This document shows positions 23,973 through 35,585 of a DNA stretch of 64,000 nt, one piece after another; positions within the stretch are counted from its first letter, which is position 1, and the number at the start of each line of letters is the position of its first letter. The stretch lies in assembly GCA_000467715.1 (NCBI GenBank), contig AJFK01000627.1, forward strand, positions 1 to 64,000. The letters are read 5' to 3'. The DNA is from Hysterium pulicare CBS 123377. Its lineage: Eukaryota > Ascomycota > Dothideomycetes > Hysteriales > Hysteriaceae. Made by a program: the position numbers and the translations under genes. Below the pieces are notes generated by a model. It worked only from the letters and a program-made list of their open reading frames with translations, had not been told where the DNA came from and did not search any database.

Positions 23973-24574
23973 TGCAGGAGACAAAGGGTTGTAGAAATAT
24001 AATATACAGGGTATCAAGAGTGAGAAGGTATAAAGATTAGAAAAGACCAGCGTATAGTGTGTAGTTCTGAAGTCGGGAGGAAGTTGTTGAAGAGTTGGAA
24101 AGTTAAATGTCCCAAGTCAAGATAGGATACAGGAACGCGCACAGGGAGCAGTGGCGTAAGGCTGAAGAAAAGCCACCTTACTTGGCACAACGTCACTGAC
24201 AAGGATTTATCTATATCTGATAAAGTGATTCATTTCTACCATTACAAGTTCCATTTTTGGGTATTCCCGACCCGTACGCATCAGTAGACAGGAGAACACA
24301 TTTTGGCGGTATATCGTCGCCATATGCCCGTAAAGCCGTGTAGAAGAAAAGAACTGAAAGAAAACATCCGGGCGGTAAACCTTCGCCATTATTGCATAAA
24401 TGCATGAAACCCATAAACCCATCTAGATCATGAGACTAGGTTCTAGTCAGTCATACTAGTAGAACGACAATTGTAAACGCTTCGTAACATCCGCTGTGAA
24501 ATCCCACTGCCAACGCATGCTGAAATGTTGTTGCACGACATAAGCACACATGCCGTCCCATTGCGTCTGTAGCC
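23973..24574. other. intergenic region with a faint diverged duplication
   Basis: There is no gene. Around 24302 and 24366 two short related stretches (GGCGGTATATCGTCGCCAT and GGCGGTAAACCTTCGCCAT) occur about 64 bp apart, suggesting an old local duplication. It includes upstream DNA of the phosphatase gene and the 3' flank of the LRR gene. Confidence 0.45.
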
Positions 24575-27178
24575 TCAGACTCGCATATCGTATTCAAGGC
24601 AACCCATACGCTCAAGCGCATTCCAGATCTGGACACTGCGACATTTGCCGGATAGCTCTTTCTCTGTAGTGAGACCCTTCCTATCCTCCGCCCTCTGAAT
24701 CACCTGTCGTTGTTGTCCAACACTGAGGACTCCCTGAGCGTCTGCAGCCATGGCGATAATTCGTAGCCAAAGGTCCTCTGGTAGGCGCCCAATGTTCCTA
24801 GTGTCGCAATAGAAACGGTCATACAGATCAATAGTTGCCTGTGTGATTTTTGGTCGAAGCCGAGCTATTTGCTCTGAGACTGTAAGTTTCTTCTCCTGGG
24901 TCCTAGGGGTGTCTTCTCGGACGGCAGGTGTGTGACCATTGACACCATTCATGTGTCGCAGGAGGTTTGCCAGAGATGAGGACCGCATGAACAATGGCAG
25001 CTGCTCAGGGCGGTTGCGTGCGAAACTAGGGTGGACATCTTGAGCACTATAGCCCCGAGGAAAAGAACGCTGAGAGTTAGAAGTTTGAAAGTTCGGTGGT
25101 TGGCGACCAAAGTCCTGAGGAAAAGAACGCTGAGGGATAGAAGCTTGAAAGCTCGGCAGTTGGCGACTAGGTACCTGAGGAAAAGAAGACTGAGGGATAG
25201 AAGCTTGAATGTTCGGCAGTGGGCGACCAGGTACCTGCAGGGAAGGAGACTGAGGGATAGAAGCTTGAAAGCTCGGCATTTGGTAACCCGAGCCCTGAGG
25301 GAAAGGAGACTGAGGGATAGAAGCTTGAAAGCTCGGCATTTGGTAACCCGAGCCCTGAGGGAAAGAAGGCTGAGCGATAGAAGCTTGAAAGTTCGGCAGT
25401 CGGCGGCCAGGTACCTGAGGGAAAGGAGCACGAGGCAAGAGAACCCGAGGAAAGGTATTGTCGTTGGTGACAGGTTGGTGAGCTCTGTGGTGCGCGACAC
25501 GAGGGCTAATGTATTGAGCAACAGGGGCCCGAGGCAAAACAACCCGAGGAGAAGGAGTCTCATTGACGACAGGATGGTGAAATCCGTCATCCGCGACTCG
25601 ATGGTCGATGTTTTGAGAAACAGCTGCTTCAAGGCCGATAGACTCATGAGCGGTATTGTCTGGAGTATCTGGATTTGTCTCTTGTGGGACATGAGCCTCA
25701 ACGGTAAGCTCGGATACGTCTTCAATGACTTCCTCTACTTGACTGTCGAGTTTTGACAGGTCGGCATTCTTTGGAAGTATAGTGCGCGCGTATGCCAGCA
25801 TCTTTAGCGCTGCTACCCAGAGTTCAGCACTCTTGTGCACCTCTATCGCATTTCGCTGTATCTTCTTCCGGAAGCTCTCAAGATCCGATGACCATGCCGA
25901 AGACCACGATCGCTTGCTGTCCGGACTGAAGCTCTCGCGCCTAGTGTCTGTGGACATAATACTGGCTTGGCGTTTGTGAACATTCAATCCCGAGGATCGC
26001 CGTCTATCACCAGTTAGTACTGAAACGATCCAATAAGACCATTCAAGCAAAGTTACCTCTGTGTTGGTGTGCTCTGCCTGGCTTCAACCATCAACCAATC
26101 TTTAGATCTCTCTGACACATTATCCGGAGTGACGAAAGACTCATTCAGTCCTTTGCGAGTGTCCTCAGCCAGACTAAGTAGCTTTGTACCATTGTCAGTC
26201 AACGTCTCGTTTGGAACATAGACCAATCCCCAACAATGAGATCGGTGATCGATCTCATCCAAGGCTCGTGCAACAGGCCCGGGCTCCTGCTGACTGAGAA
26301 GTTGTTGAGGATAATAGTGATGGGCAACCATGTATGACATATACAGGGCACCAAGGTCTGACATAGAACAATTGCTGAAAATGAGATACGGGACAGCTCT
26401 GAGTCCACACCTCCGTTTCAAGATTCGTGGTTGTGACAAGTCAAAGTCAGAGAACGAGGCACGAGAGTCTGCGGAGTGCCTCGATCCAGTTATGTCCAAC
26501 TCATCATCTTCATCGACATTAGTGGCGGTTGCGTCTAAGTCTGACGGGTCAACGACCGGGTGTCTCGAATAGACTCTGACCAGAATCTCGAACGCACGAT
26601 GGCTACAGAGGTTGTTGTTACTGAGGTCTAGGAGGCGTAGAACTCTGCAATATCTGAATGACTCAAGGAAGTTTTCCCACTGATCTGCTTCTTGGTCTGA
26701 CTTGACTGTAATGTTGTTTGACGACAGGTTTAAGCTCTTTAGATCATACGATGAGAGTCGTATGGTTTTGGCAAGAAGCTCCAAGGAACTCGTTGTAAGA
26801 TCATTGCCGGAGATGTTCAATTCCTCAAGTCTGTTGCATGTGATACCATTCCGTGCCGTTAGACTGTCTTCCAATGCCTCTGTAATTTGTTCGAGTCCAC
26901 TGTTCGTCAGCTTCTTTCCCGGTAGTTCCAGCGACAGAGTCGTTGACCCTGATTCTGAGTTTCGCTTGCTGAAGAACTGCGTAACCTTCTTTCGCTGATT
27001 GTCTCTGTTAGTGAATCAAACGTATGTGGGGGTGTCAATGTGACAAACCAGGTCTTTAGCCACGATTTCACCCAGCTTGACGCCCTCAGATTTGCGCTAA
27101 GGAGCTCAACGTCAGCAGGTTAAATCTAACAGACAAATCAGTTGGACAACTTACGTTACTGTAGTTCAATCTGCCCAT
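24575..27178 (-). CDS. leucine-rich repeat protein with tandem 20-residue repeats
   Basis: Four exons are proposed (27178-27155, 27096-27049, 26994-26057, 26003-24575), giving 812 aa. The 5' end is inferred: a 24-nt exon MGRLNYSN, then RKSEGVKLGEIVAKDL, then RKKVTQFFSKRNSES, each with good donor, branch and acceptor sites. Leucine-rich repeats are visible at about residues 79-150 (LEELNISGNDL, LKSLNLSSNNI, LRLLDLSNNNL). A long middle region is acidic and disordered. At about residues 525-645 six near-identical 20-residue units rich in Pro, Gln, Phe and Ser occur (core PSFQASIPQSPFPQ). A conserved-looking C-terminal domain (LYDRFYCDTRNIGRLPEDLW, RSVQIWNALERMGCLEYDMR) ends the protein. LRRs suggest protein binding; the function is otherwise unknown. 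Confidence 0.82.
25051..25440 (-). repeat. in-frame 60-bp minisatellite in the LRR gene
   Basis: Six full 60-bp units run from 25081 to 25440, with a partial degenerate unit at 25051-25080 and traces beyond 25440. The units at 25261 and 25321 are almost identical, while the outer copies have drifted, which is the pattern of recent slippage or unequal exchange in the centre. The period is a multiple of three, so copy-number change keeps the reading frame. Each unit encodes the 20-residue Pro/Gln/Ser/Phe repeat. Confidence 0.93.
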
Positions 27179-28498
27179 TGTAGCGGCGTGGATGGATATG
27201 CTACGTTGGGGGTTGGGTCGTACGAGGAAGAATTAAAGTTTGTTGAAGCCCAGGACTTTGCCTGACTGAGGCAGCACGTGAAAGGCAGCCGCCTTCACAC
27301 GCCAAGACACAACATGAAGAAGCATTTCGAGAGTGCTGAACAGTACTACCATCGTGATTGCTGAGATTCACTGGGCTGGACGCCTGGACTATAGGAATAC
27401 AGGGGCAAAGCCTTCACCTCCATATCTTCACAGCAAGATTTGATGATACAATGTTCATTCGTGGCGCCTGGCATTGCCTCCCACGCCACTTACTTGCTGT
27501 ACACCAAGGCAGTGATTAGGTGCAGATAGAGACGGATGGTTGAAGTCGAGAAGAGTTACACAGAGTAACTTTGTAGTGCGAGGCAGCAACACTTGCAGCG
27601 AGATTGCGGCTCCCCGCCGAGCCAACCATATCGCAGCCAGCCCTGGTGGCGCAGAGGGTTGCATCGGGGGCGTCGGTAGAGGGAGCTTAGACACGGGTGC
27701 GGCGCATCATACAAGCCAAACGATTGCTGACACCGCCTTGTGATCATCGCTCACATCAAATGTTCTCCATGTCTTTGAAAAGGGGGGGCTTGCGGGGAAA
27801 AGCCACTGGGGAAATTCTTACACATTCCTGCACGCGCTCGCAGCGTGCAAAGCGTGCAAAGCGTTATCACAGCTCCGTATCACGAGTTGAAATGAGATGA
27901 TGATAACTCTAGCCTGTCTGGTCACGGACAGGAGGTATGTCCCCTGAGAGGTACATGAATCTTGTGCATACATTCAGTGCAATAAATCTGGGATCCTAAA
28001 TGTGGTATGCTAATTACCTGGGCTGTCAACCTCCCACGGACCGTTTTTCCCTGGCCCACAGGGGCGCTGCATCCCAAATGTACCATCTACACCAGCGAAT
28101 TCCCGGACCTGTCGTGCTGAACTACTAGATCGGCGCTTGATGCCTACAACGCAACGGTCAGATCTGGACAGGTCTGTCAGGAACAGGACATGAGCAGCCG
28201 GGATTTTGGTCCCTGCCTAATCTCAGTCGATTGCAGTTTCCAGGCTACTCCCTGCGGGAGTCTGGGGTAAGTCACAATCCTGGCGTCGATGAGTGAATGA
28301 CCTCCCTGGTCTTCGCTGTGGGATTTATCGAATCATGCGCACTTTGCGGCGCGTACACGAAGGCCTCGGTATTGATACGCGTTCGGCAGGTGCATCACTT
28401 GGGTATACTGATTCACTGTTTACCGGGGCAGCTAGAAACCTATAAAGCATTGCTGGGCAATCCGCTTTCGATTTTTGGAAGAGACGTCGGCAATCAAC
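27179..28498. other. divergent intergenic region upstream of the GH31 gene
   Basis: About 1.3 kb lies between the LRR gene and the alpha-glucosidase gene. Overlapping frames near 27455-27900 have no domain. A small direct repeat of GCGTGCAAA occurs at about 27842-27866. A CTGGGG hexamer near 28262 matches the CreA consensus SYGGRG, but one such hexamer is expected by chance. Confidence 0.45.
28439..28446 (+). promoter_or_regulatory. TATA-like box of the alpha-glucosidase gene
   Basis: The sequence CCTATAAAGC lies about 55 bp upstream of the ATG at 28499. That is a usual distance for a TATA box and short leader in a strongly expressed fungal secreted-enzyme gene. The assignment rests on motif and position only. 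Confidence 0.5.
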
Positions 28499-31355
28499 AT
28501 GTTGGTGCCATCCATTTTTACCCTGGCGGCTTTCGCTTCTACAGTCCTTACAAGTCCTTTGGCACGGCATAGCTTTGGGCGTGCATTTGCATTGACTAAT
28601 TCTTCTTCTCCAACGAATTCTTCTTCGTCAACTAATTCATCTTCATCTCCCATTGACGACTGCCCTGGATATGCAGCTACGAATGTTGTTACGACTGACT
28701 CCAGTCTCACCGCAGATTTGACCCTGGCCGGAGATGCTTGTAATGTTTATGGGGAAGATCTCGTGGATCTGAAACTTCTGGTTGAATATCAGACAGGTAT
28801 GTCCCGGTTACTGCGTTTGGAATAACCAAGCAATTAAGCAAGTGCAAATTTGTACTGAAACATCACCAGCCAACCGCCTTCATGTTAAGATCTACGACGC
28901 CGGACTCAGCGTGTACCAAGTTCAAGAGTCTTTCCTTCCAAGACCACAGAGCCAAAACAGTACAGCATCAGGAGCCGCTCTCCAATTCGCTATCGTTCAA
29001 AATCCCTTCTCTTTTTCTGTCACGCGGAAAGGCTCGAATGAAACACTTTTCGATACGACGGGCGAACAATTAATATTCGAATCACAATATGTTCGCCTCC
29101 GCACCAAATTACCCGATAATCCTAATCTATATGGGCTTGGGGAGCATACAGACCCATTTCGGCTGCCGACGACAAACTACATGCGCACTTTCTGGAATTC
29201 CGAGTCTCCTTTCATTCCTAGAAATGCAAATCTTTACGGAAGTCATCCAGTGTATTTCGAGCATCGAGGGGCTACAGGCACACACGGAGTCTTCCTTCTC
29301 AATTCTGACGGCATGAACATTAACATTAATAATACCGGCCCTGGAACTCAGTACCTGGAATACAATACCATTGGTGGCGTCCTGGACTTCTACTTTATGG
29401 CTGGTCCTGGTCCAGCGGATGTTAGTAAGCAATATGCGGAAATTGTTGGTTTACCCGCAATGATGCCATATTGGACATTTGGTTTCCATCAGTGCAAATA
29501 TGGCTACTGGGATGTCAATTACGTTGCCGAAGTCGTTGCCAATTACTCTAAGGCGGACATTCCTCTGGAAACCATGTGGACGGATATTGACTACATGGAC
29601 CTACGCCAGGATTTCACCAATGACCCTCTTCGATTCCCGACCCACAAGATGCGAGAACTTGTCCAAACCCTGCACGATCGAGAACAGCACTATATCCTCA
29701 TTCTAGACCCAGGGATTCACAGAGTCGACAACTACTCGACGTTCTCGAGAGGCGAAGCAAAGGGAGTCTTCTTGCAGAGCAAAACGCACACTGATTTCGA
29801 AGGAGTACAATGGGCAGGCGTTGTCGTTTGGCCAGACTGGTTTGCGCCCAACACCCAGGATTGGTGGACCAATGAAGTCAGCATGTTTTTCGACCCGGCT
29901 ACGGGAATTGACATCGATGGTCTCTGGGTTGACATGAATGAGCCCTCCAACTTCTGTCACGACATCGGATGTGATCCAGCTACACTGGCAGTATCTGAAA
30001 ATGATCCACCAGCACCTGCGCACCCTCCTCGCCCCAACACTGGTAGGCCTATCCCAGGTTTCCCACCAGATTTTCAGCCAGACTCTACCATGACGATGAA
30101 GAGATTTGCGCCTAATCGGTCTGTAAAAAAGAGACAAGAACCTGGAACTATGAAAGGGCTTCCAGACCGGGACTACTTCTATCCCGACTACCATATCAAC
30201 AACCATCGAGGCGAACTGAGCGACTACACAGTCTACACCAACATCACCAACTACGACGGAACATACGTATACGACACACATAATCTCTACGGCACCATGA
30301 TGGCTCGGGCCAGCCGAGAGGCAATGCTTAACCGCCGCTCTAACAAGCGTCCTTTCGTCCTAACAAGAAGCACCTTCGCGAGCGCGGGCAACAAAGTCGC
30401 ACATTGGTTCGGTGACAATAACTCCACCTGGTCAGATTACCGTATCTCGATTGCACAAATGCTCGCCTTCACCAGTATGCACCAAATGCCCATGGTCGGC
30501 TCGGACGTCTGCGGCTTCAACGGTGTAGCAGACGACTACATGTGTGCTCGTTGGGCCCTCTTGGGAGCTTTCTACCCCTTCTATCGCAACCACGCCGACA
30601 TATCCGCACCACCTCAAGAATTCTACCATTGGCCACTCGTCATAACCGCAGCCCAAAAAGCCATTTCCACGCGCTACAAACTCCTCGACTACATCTACAC
30701 AGCCTTATACCGCCAAACACAAACCGGCACTCCCCTCATTAACCCTCTCTTCTTCCTCTACCCCTCCGACGCCAATACCTTCGGAATCCAATACCAGTAT
30801 TTCTACGGCGATGCAATCCTCGTGAGTCCCGTAACAGATGACTACTCAGACGAAGTAACGCTCTACCTCCCCAACGACCAGTTCTACGATTTCTGGACGT
30901 ATGAGCCTGTGCGCGGTAACGGTGCGAATATTACGCTTCAGAACATCAATGCGACGGATATCCCGCTTCATATCCGCGGCGGCACGATCATTCCCATACG
31001 ATCTGAGTCCGCAAATACAACTGCAGAGCTGCGCAAGCAGAATTTCACGCTTCTCATTGCGCCGGGCCTGGATGGGACTGCGAAGGGGAATCTTTACCTA
31101 GATGATGGGGAGAGTATTGTGCAAGGCAATGTTACGGATGTGCAATTCGAGTGGGATGGTGCGCATTTCAAGACGACGGGACAATATGGGTATGGCCAGC
31201 CGAACGAAGGAGGTCTTGTGGTCGAGAATGTTATTGTGTTGGGGCAGAACTCGAGCTCGAGCAACAAACGTTCTACTTTCGATGAGGGCAAGGGCATAGT
31301 TACAGTTCACGGACCGTGGACGCTTGACGGAGACTTTGGTTTCGGTACGGGATAG
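28499..31355 (+). CDS. secreted GH31 alpha-glucosidase
   Basis: Two exons (28499-28796, 28870-31355; intron 73 nt) encode 927 aa. A signal peptide (MLVPSIFTLAAFASTVLTSP) is followed by an Asn/Ser low-complexity run containing several N-glycosylation sequons, then DDCPGYAATNV, the usual start of mature fungal alpha-glucosidases. The GH31 N-domain (NLYGLGEHTDPFRLP) leads to the catalytic barrel. The nucleophile Asp is in DGLWVDMNEPSNF near residue 453, and the acid/base Asp is in HWFGDNNSTWSDYR near residue 613, with VGSDVCGFNG after it. C-terminal beta domains follow (PLHIRGGTIIPI). It releases glucose from maltose and malto-oligosaccharide ends outside the cell. No AmyR-type regulator or amylase lies next to it, so it is not part of a visible starch cluster. 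Confidence 0.96.
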
Positions 31356-32179
31356 AAACGGTGGAATGGGTAGGGTAGAGGCTTTACCGCTGCTATTAGA
31401 CTTGGAGTAGGGTTTGGGATGGGCATACGCATGGAAGACCTGGATGTAAGGCGTTTTTGGTCTCTGTAATCCCTTTTTCACTTCGTGTAGGTATATCTCT
31501 TGTTGTTCTCACCATGATTGTATTAATTACATTCTATTAAACAGCAGTCCTCACTTCCTTTTCTTTGGTGTGATTATTCTGGACCTGTATAATGAACACG
31601 GTTTTTTTCTTAATGTCTTCATTTGAATTCTAGTGTATTCTACTATGAACAAGAACTATACAAGAATAATCTAGAACAAGCTCACATACCTTGAACATCG
31701 CAAACCATATCACCCAACTCTATAACTGAACACAAGACCGCGGCCATCGCTTCCTTGGCACTTGGCTCTATGAACACCCAGTCGCCAGGATGCTGCAAGT
31801 GACACCCCTTGCGTATTGAACATGCACGTTTCTGCACGCGGTGTAAAGTAAGGGTGTTGCACTGAACCCTCGTCCAGCACGCGGTGATCCCATGAGATTG
31901 TCATCAATCCAAATTGGAATGCAGAGCTTCATATGCACTGTACCAGGCGCTTCTTCAGAGTAAGGGCGGTTTGCAGAGTAGTATTCGGATATAAATCGAC
32001 GCAGTGGATGTTGGTACGTGAACGAGCGGGTCGAGGCGCTGTGTGTTCCCAGAGGTCTCTTGTGGGTTTTGTGACCGATAGTGGAGGTGATTTTAAGTGC
32101 TGGAAGTTCTTGAAGAGGATCTTCAATCTCCAGCTACATTGAGTTTCTTCAAGCCATTCATCGCTCCATTTAAAGGCTC
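31356..32179. other. intergenic, convergent 3' ends
   Basis: This lies between the 3' ends of the alpha-glucosidase (+) and Ctu1 (-) genes. It is AT-rich at about 31500-31660, as expected of 3' flanks. An 84-residue minus-strand frame starting at 32183 overlaps the Ctu1 stop but has no recognisable domain. No repeat or RNA gene was seen. Confidence 0.45.
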
Positions 32180-33526
32180 TCATTCCTGATCGCCGACTTC
32201 GATATTGTTTTTTGGTCGGTTCTTATTCAGCCCTTCCAGGAGCACGCAAGCTTTGCAGATTTCCTGACTCGAGAGATATCCACACCGCTTGCACTGTCCC
32301 ATTGTCTGTCGTGTAGCCTTCTTTGCAGTAGATGCTGGACCCTTGGCTCGCTTGCCTTTCTTGCCATTTACCAAAGGAACTGCAGCAGTGCTAGCAACGC
32401 TGTTCTGTCTGTCGTGTGGTTGTCCATACAAGCTGCTCGAAGTGATTTCCATTTCGAGATCGTTCTCTGATGCGGTTTCGTTTTGAGCAAGTCGCTGCTC
32501 CATAGAAGCCATCTCGCCACCTGCTGTCCTTCCATTGGAACTACCACAGCCACCCTCCTCCTCTTCAGCAACCGTGGCCTGGTTCCCGCATCCATTGTTG
32601 CAAGACCCCTCGCCTCCAGGCACTAGTTTTGCCATGTCCTCTCCACTCCGCACAATATCTAGTATAGCACTTGGACGGACTCGTTCGAGATTTTTGATGA
32701 GAGCGCGGGCACTTCCTCGAAAGGCTTCTGGCGAATATATACACTCGGTGCTGAAATAATCCAGGTTCTTGTGGTGGGCATAGAGTACGATGTCCTTCTC
32801 GTAGGCATATTTGAGCGGCTTGCTACGTTTGATATTGGTATGTGATGGAGAATCGGGGGAGGTTACTAGGGAAGGCGTGGATGTTACAATGGATGTTGTT
32901 CGAGACAATCGAGGAAGGTCGCCGCGGAGTACTGAACAAAATATCAGAGTCAGTTATGCTCTTGATTGAAAAAGGGTCATCTTACAGTTCATAAGCACAG
33001 TCTCTGCAACATCATCCGCATTATGTCCAGTAACAACATGCTTAACCCCCAATCTCGCCGCCCCTCGATCTAGAGCTTGTCTCCGGAAGACACCACAGTA
33101 AGTACAGTTCCCCTTCTTTCCAACCTGCTCAACAACTTGGTCCATTGTCCATCCATACAGCTCATCATACCCAAGAATTGTCAGGGGCATATCATATTGC
33201 TTTGCATTTCTCTTAACCGTCTCCAGTGAGTCATCTCGATATCCCTTGATTCCCTCGTCGATAGACAAAAGTGTTAACTCGACTCCGTAATCGTATCTCT
33301 CATTGAGTGTCTTTAGTACACTAGCCAGGACAGTGCTATCTTTGCCGCCAGATGCGCCGATTGCAATTCGTTCACCGCGGAAGAAAAGGTTGTTCGTGGT
33401 GATGGTGTGGTGGATTTCGGTTTCGAAGATGTGGATGAAGCAGGGTTTGCATAGCTTCTGATGGTTCTTCGGACGAAGGATCAGGGCCCTGTTAGTCTGG
33501 CATATTGCGCAGAGCGAGGGTGGCAT
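32180..33526 (-). CDS. NCS6: cytoplasmic tRNA 2-thiolation protein 1
   Basis: Two exons (33526-32986, 32931-32180; intron 54 nt, phase restored as [13 protein letters not shown]) encode 430 aa. The N-terminal zinc ribbon is [20 protein letters not shown] followed by CKPC. The PP-loop ATPase motif is [27 protein letters not shown] and [14 protein letters not shown] are diagnostic for Ctu1/Ncs6. The C-terminus ends with [16 protein letters not shown], the second zinc site. It works with Ctu2/Ncs2 and the Urm1 sulfur carrier to make the 2-thio group of mcm5s2U34 in cytosolic tRNA-Lys, -Glu and -Gln. A roughly 100-residue acidic, Gly/Ser-rich linker separates the catalytic core from the last zinc site. 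It is divergent from the GNAT gene. Confidence 0.96.
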
Positions 33527-34101
33527 ACTGTATAGTTGCTTTGGTCGAGCGCGAGGGATGATTTCTTTGGTGGCGGGGAAATTTCATGTCGCTAATCACA
33601 GGGCTGAATGGTCGCGAGTCATGCATTTTACCAAACATGGATCCTTACAGGTACATCTGAAGAATTCCGTGCAATTCGGCGTATCGAATCACGGACATGG
33701 TTGGACAGTCTCTACTTGAATAGCTTCACTTGTCAGAAGCGCTCCTGATATTATCTGATGTAAAGCTTATTGACAGTGGCCCACAATTTGAAGAAAGACG
33801 CCACAATCTCATGCCCCGCCTACATTCACAGCCGAGCAATGTGTCTGGTATCGAGTGCATATCCCTTTTTGAACCTTAAGAAGGCATCTTTCTTTAGTGT
33901 CACGCAATATCATCAACACTCAGTAGGGTTTCAAGCAATTATCCTTATGGTTTCGCTGACTCAGACAACCAGCTCAGCTCGCCGCTACTGCCTCATTTGG
34001 TGATAAGGGAGCCTCCACTGTCTTCCTATAAGACCTGACCAAGGGGACTTCAGTCGGTATTTCCACTATTTACGGCATCCTAACTTCATGTTACTATCAC
34101 A
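33527..34101. other. shared upstream region of CTU1 and GNAT genes
   Basis: About 570 bp of bidirectional intergenic DNA. No open frame with recognisable content, repeat or RNA gene is visible. Confidence 0.5.
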
Positions 34102-35136
34102 ATGTCATCTGTCACTGAAGATCCACCCTTCATTGTACGAAAGGCCAAGTCAGTGGAGGAAGCCCGAGATGTATGGTGGCCATTCATGAAAGAACTGGAC
34201 TGGGTATGTCATCTCTTTGCAGTTTCTAGATGCTCAATGACGGTGATTTGCCTATTCAATGTAATAATGAAACTAATAACATTCTAGAACCGCGACTATA
34301 ATGACGCTCAAACACATTTCACGCTCGCAGGAGACGCTGGCTGGCTTGTTCTCGTACCTAAGGAATCAGGAAAACCTGAAGGCAATATTATTCCTTTCAC
34401 CTATTCAAATGGCACTGGATGGGTTGGTTGCTTCATCGTGGATGCTGCTCATCGCGGTAAAGGCTGGGGTGGCGCTTTGTTCGCTGCTCTTCTTGCCTCT
34501 TATGCTGCAAGCAATACGACGATCGTAGGACTAGATGGTGTTGCAGAGCAAGTCAAGACCTATGAGCGGCGCGGGTTTGTGGAAACAGGACTGATCAAAG
34601 TCATGACGCATCCATCACTGAAAGAAGCACCGCTCAAGACACCAGAAGTGAAATTGGAGGAAGAAGAAAAGCTCGTGGATCTCCGGGACGTACCCTCCAA
34701 AGTCCTTACGGAGAGTGATCTCGCATATACTGGTTTCGATCGCCCAACATTGTGGACGGCACTCTTCTCCCGGTCCGATTCTTTCGGTTCCGCTATCGTC
34801 TCTACTACGAATCCAAACAAGCTCCTGGGCTGGGTACTAGTCCGTCGTTGCGATCAAGGACATCGGTTTGGACCGCTGTACGCAGACTCACAGGCCCTGG
34901 CCTCGAAAGTCCTTCGCGCCGCCATGGAGAAGCTTAAGGACTCCGAGGGAAATATGAGTGCAGAAATCTTTCCGGACAACCCTGATGGTATGAAGACCTT
35001 TGAGGATGTGGGTTGGACCTGGGCAGGCTTAGACTATCATCGCATGTGGCTAGGTGGGCGAGTTCCGAAGGAGCAGCAAGAGGGCGGTCGAGGAGTCGAG
35101 GGAATGTTTGCCATCTATGATGCGGCTACGGGCTAG
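34102..35136 (+). CDS. GNAT-type N-acetyltransferase
   Basis: Two exons (34102-34203, 34288-35136; intron 84 nt) encode 316 aa. The acetyl-CoA motif A is clear in WVGCFIVDAAHRGKGWGGAL, where the loop RGKGWG follows strand 4. It is followed by VGLDGVAEQVKTYERRGFVE, the usual motif B. The N-terminal exon carries VRKAKSVEEARDVWWPFMKELDW. The C-terminal half (LLGWVLVRRCDQGHRFGPLYADSQALASKVLRAA) looks like a second, GNAT-like domain ending at YHRMWLGG. This two-domain layout occurs in uncharacterised fungal GNAT proteins; the acceptor substrate is unknown. Confidence 0.9.
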
Positions 35137-35585
35137 ATATTGCCAATTTGAAGATTCAAGCGATCTTCGATGTATCTAATATATCCTCGTTTAACTCGTT
35201 CAACAGGCATATCAGCGAAGGTCTCTTCAACGGTTTATGAGGGCTACAGGGCAGCGGCGCTGGATTCCCGTGGTATCAAGACAAGGCTGGTAGAAGGAAT
35301 TCCAAGCTCTCACGATACGAGCGACAGTAAGCAAACGTCACTGATCGAGAAGGTAAATGGAAGGCTTCTATTGATGTGCACCGTTTTATCCGGCAACGAA
35401 TGTAGAGAGCTTCCTAATTAGGCATAGGCTGCGAAGTAGGGTAATCCTTGAGCTGCAATTGCCCAGGTTCTTCCTGTGAGGAGACGTGATGACGCTAATG
35501 CAAACAGCTCGACAGGTACAAAGGTACGTAGGCCTGTCTCTGGTTCATATTGCGTGCTGCTGCCTTTCAATTCCTCAATTGCACC
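35137..35585. other. intergenic upstream of the S28 peptidase gene
   Basis: About 450 bp between two same-strand genes. The 5' part is the 3' flank of the GNAT gene. No gene was seen. Confidence 0.5.

Noticed and set aside
24949-25756. Long frames on both strands (258 aa minus, 241 aa plus) over the LRR gene repeat region
   Set aside because: They are other-frame readings of the 60-bp repeat; the period keeps every frame open. The LRR protein frame is the one that continues into flanking conserved sequence.
29703-30281. 192-codon minus-strand frame inside the alpha-glucosidase gene
   Set aside because: Antisense of a highly conserved GH31 barrel region; composition (Val/Cys/Trp-rich) and lack of domain mark it as a shadow.
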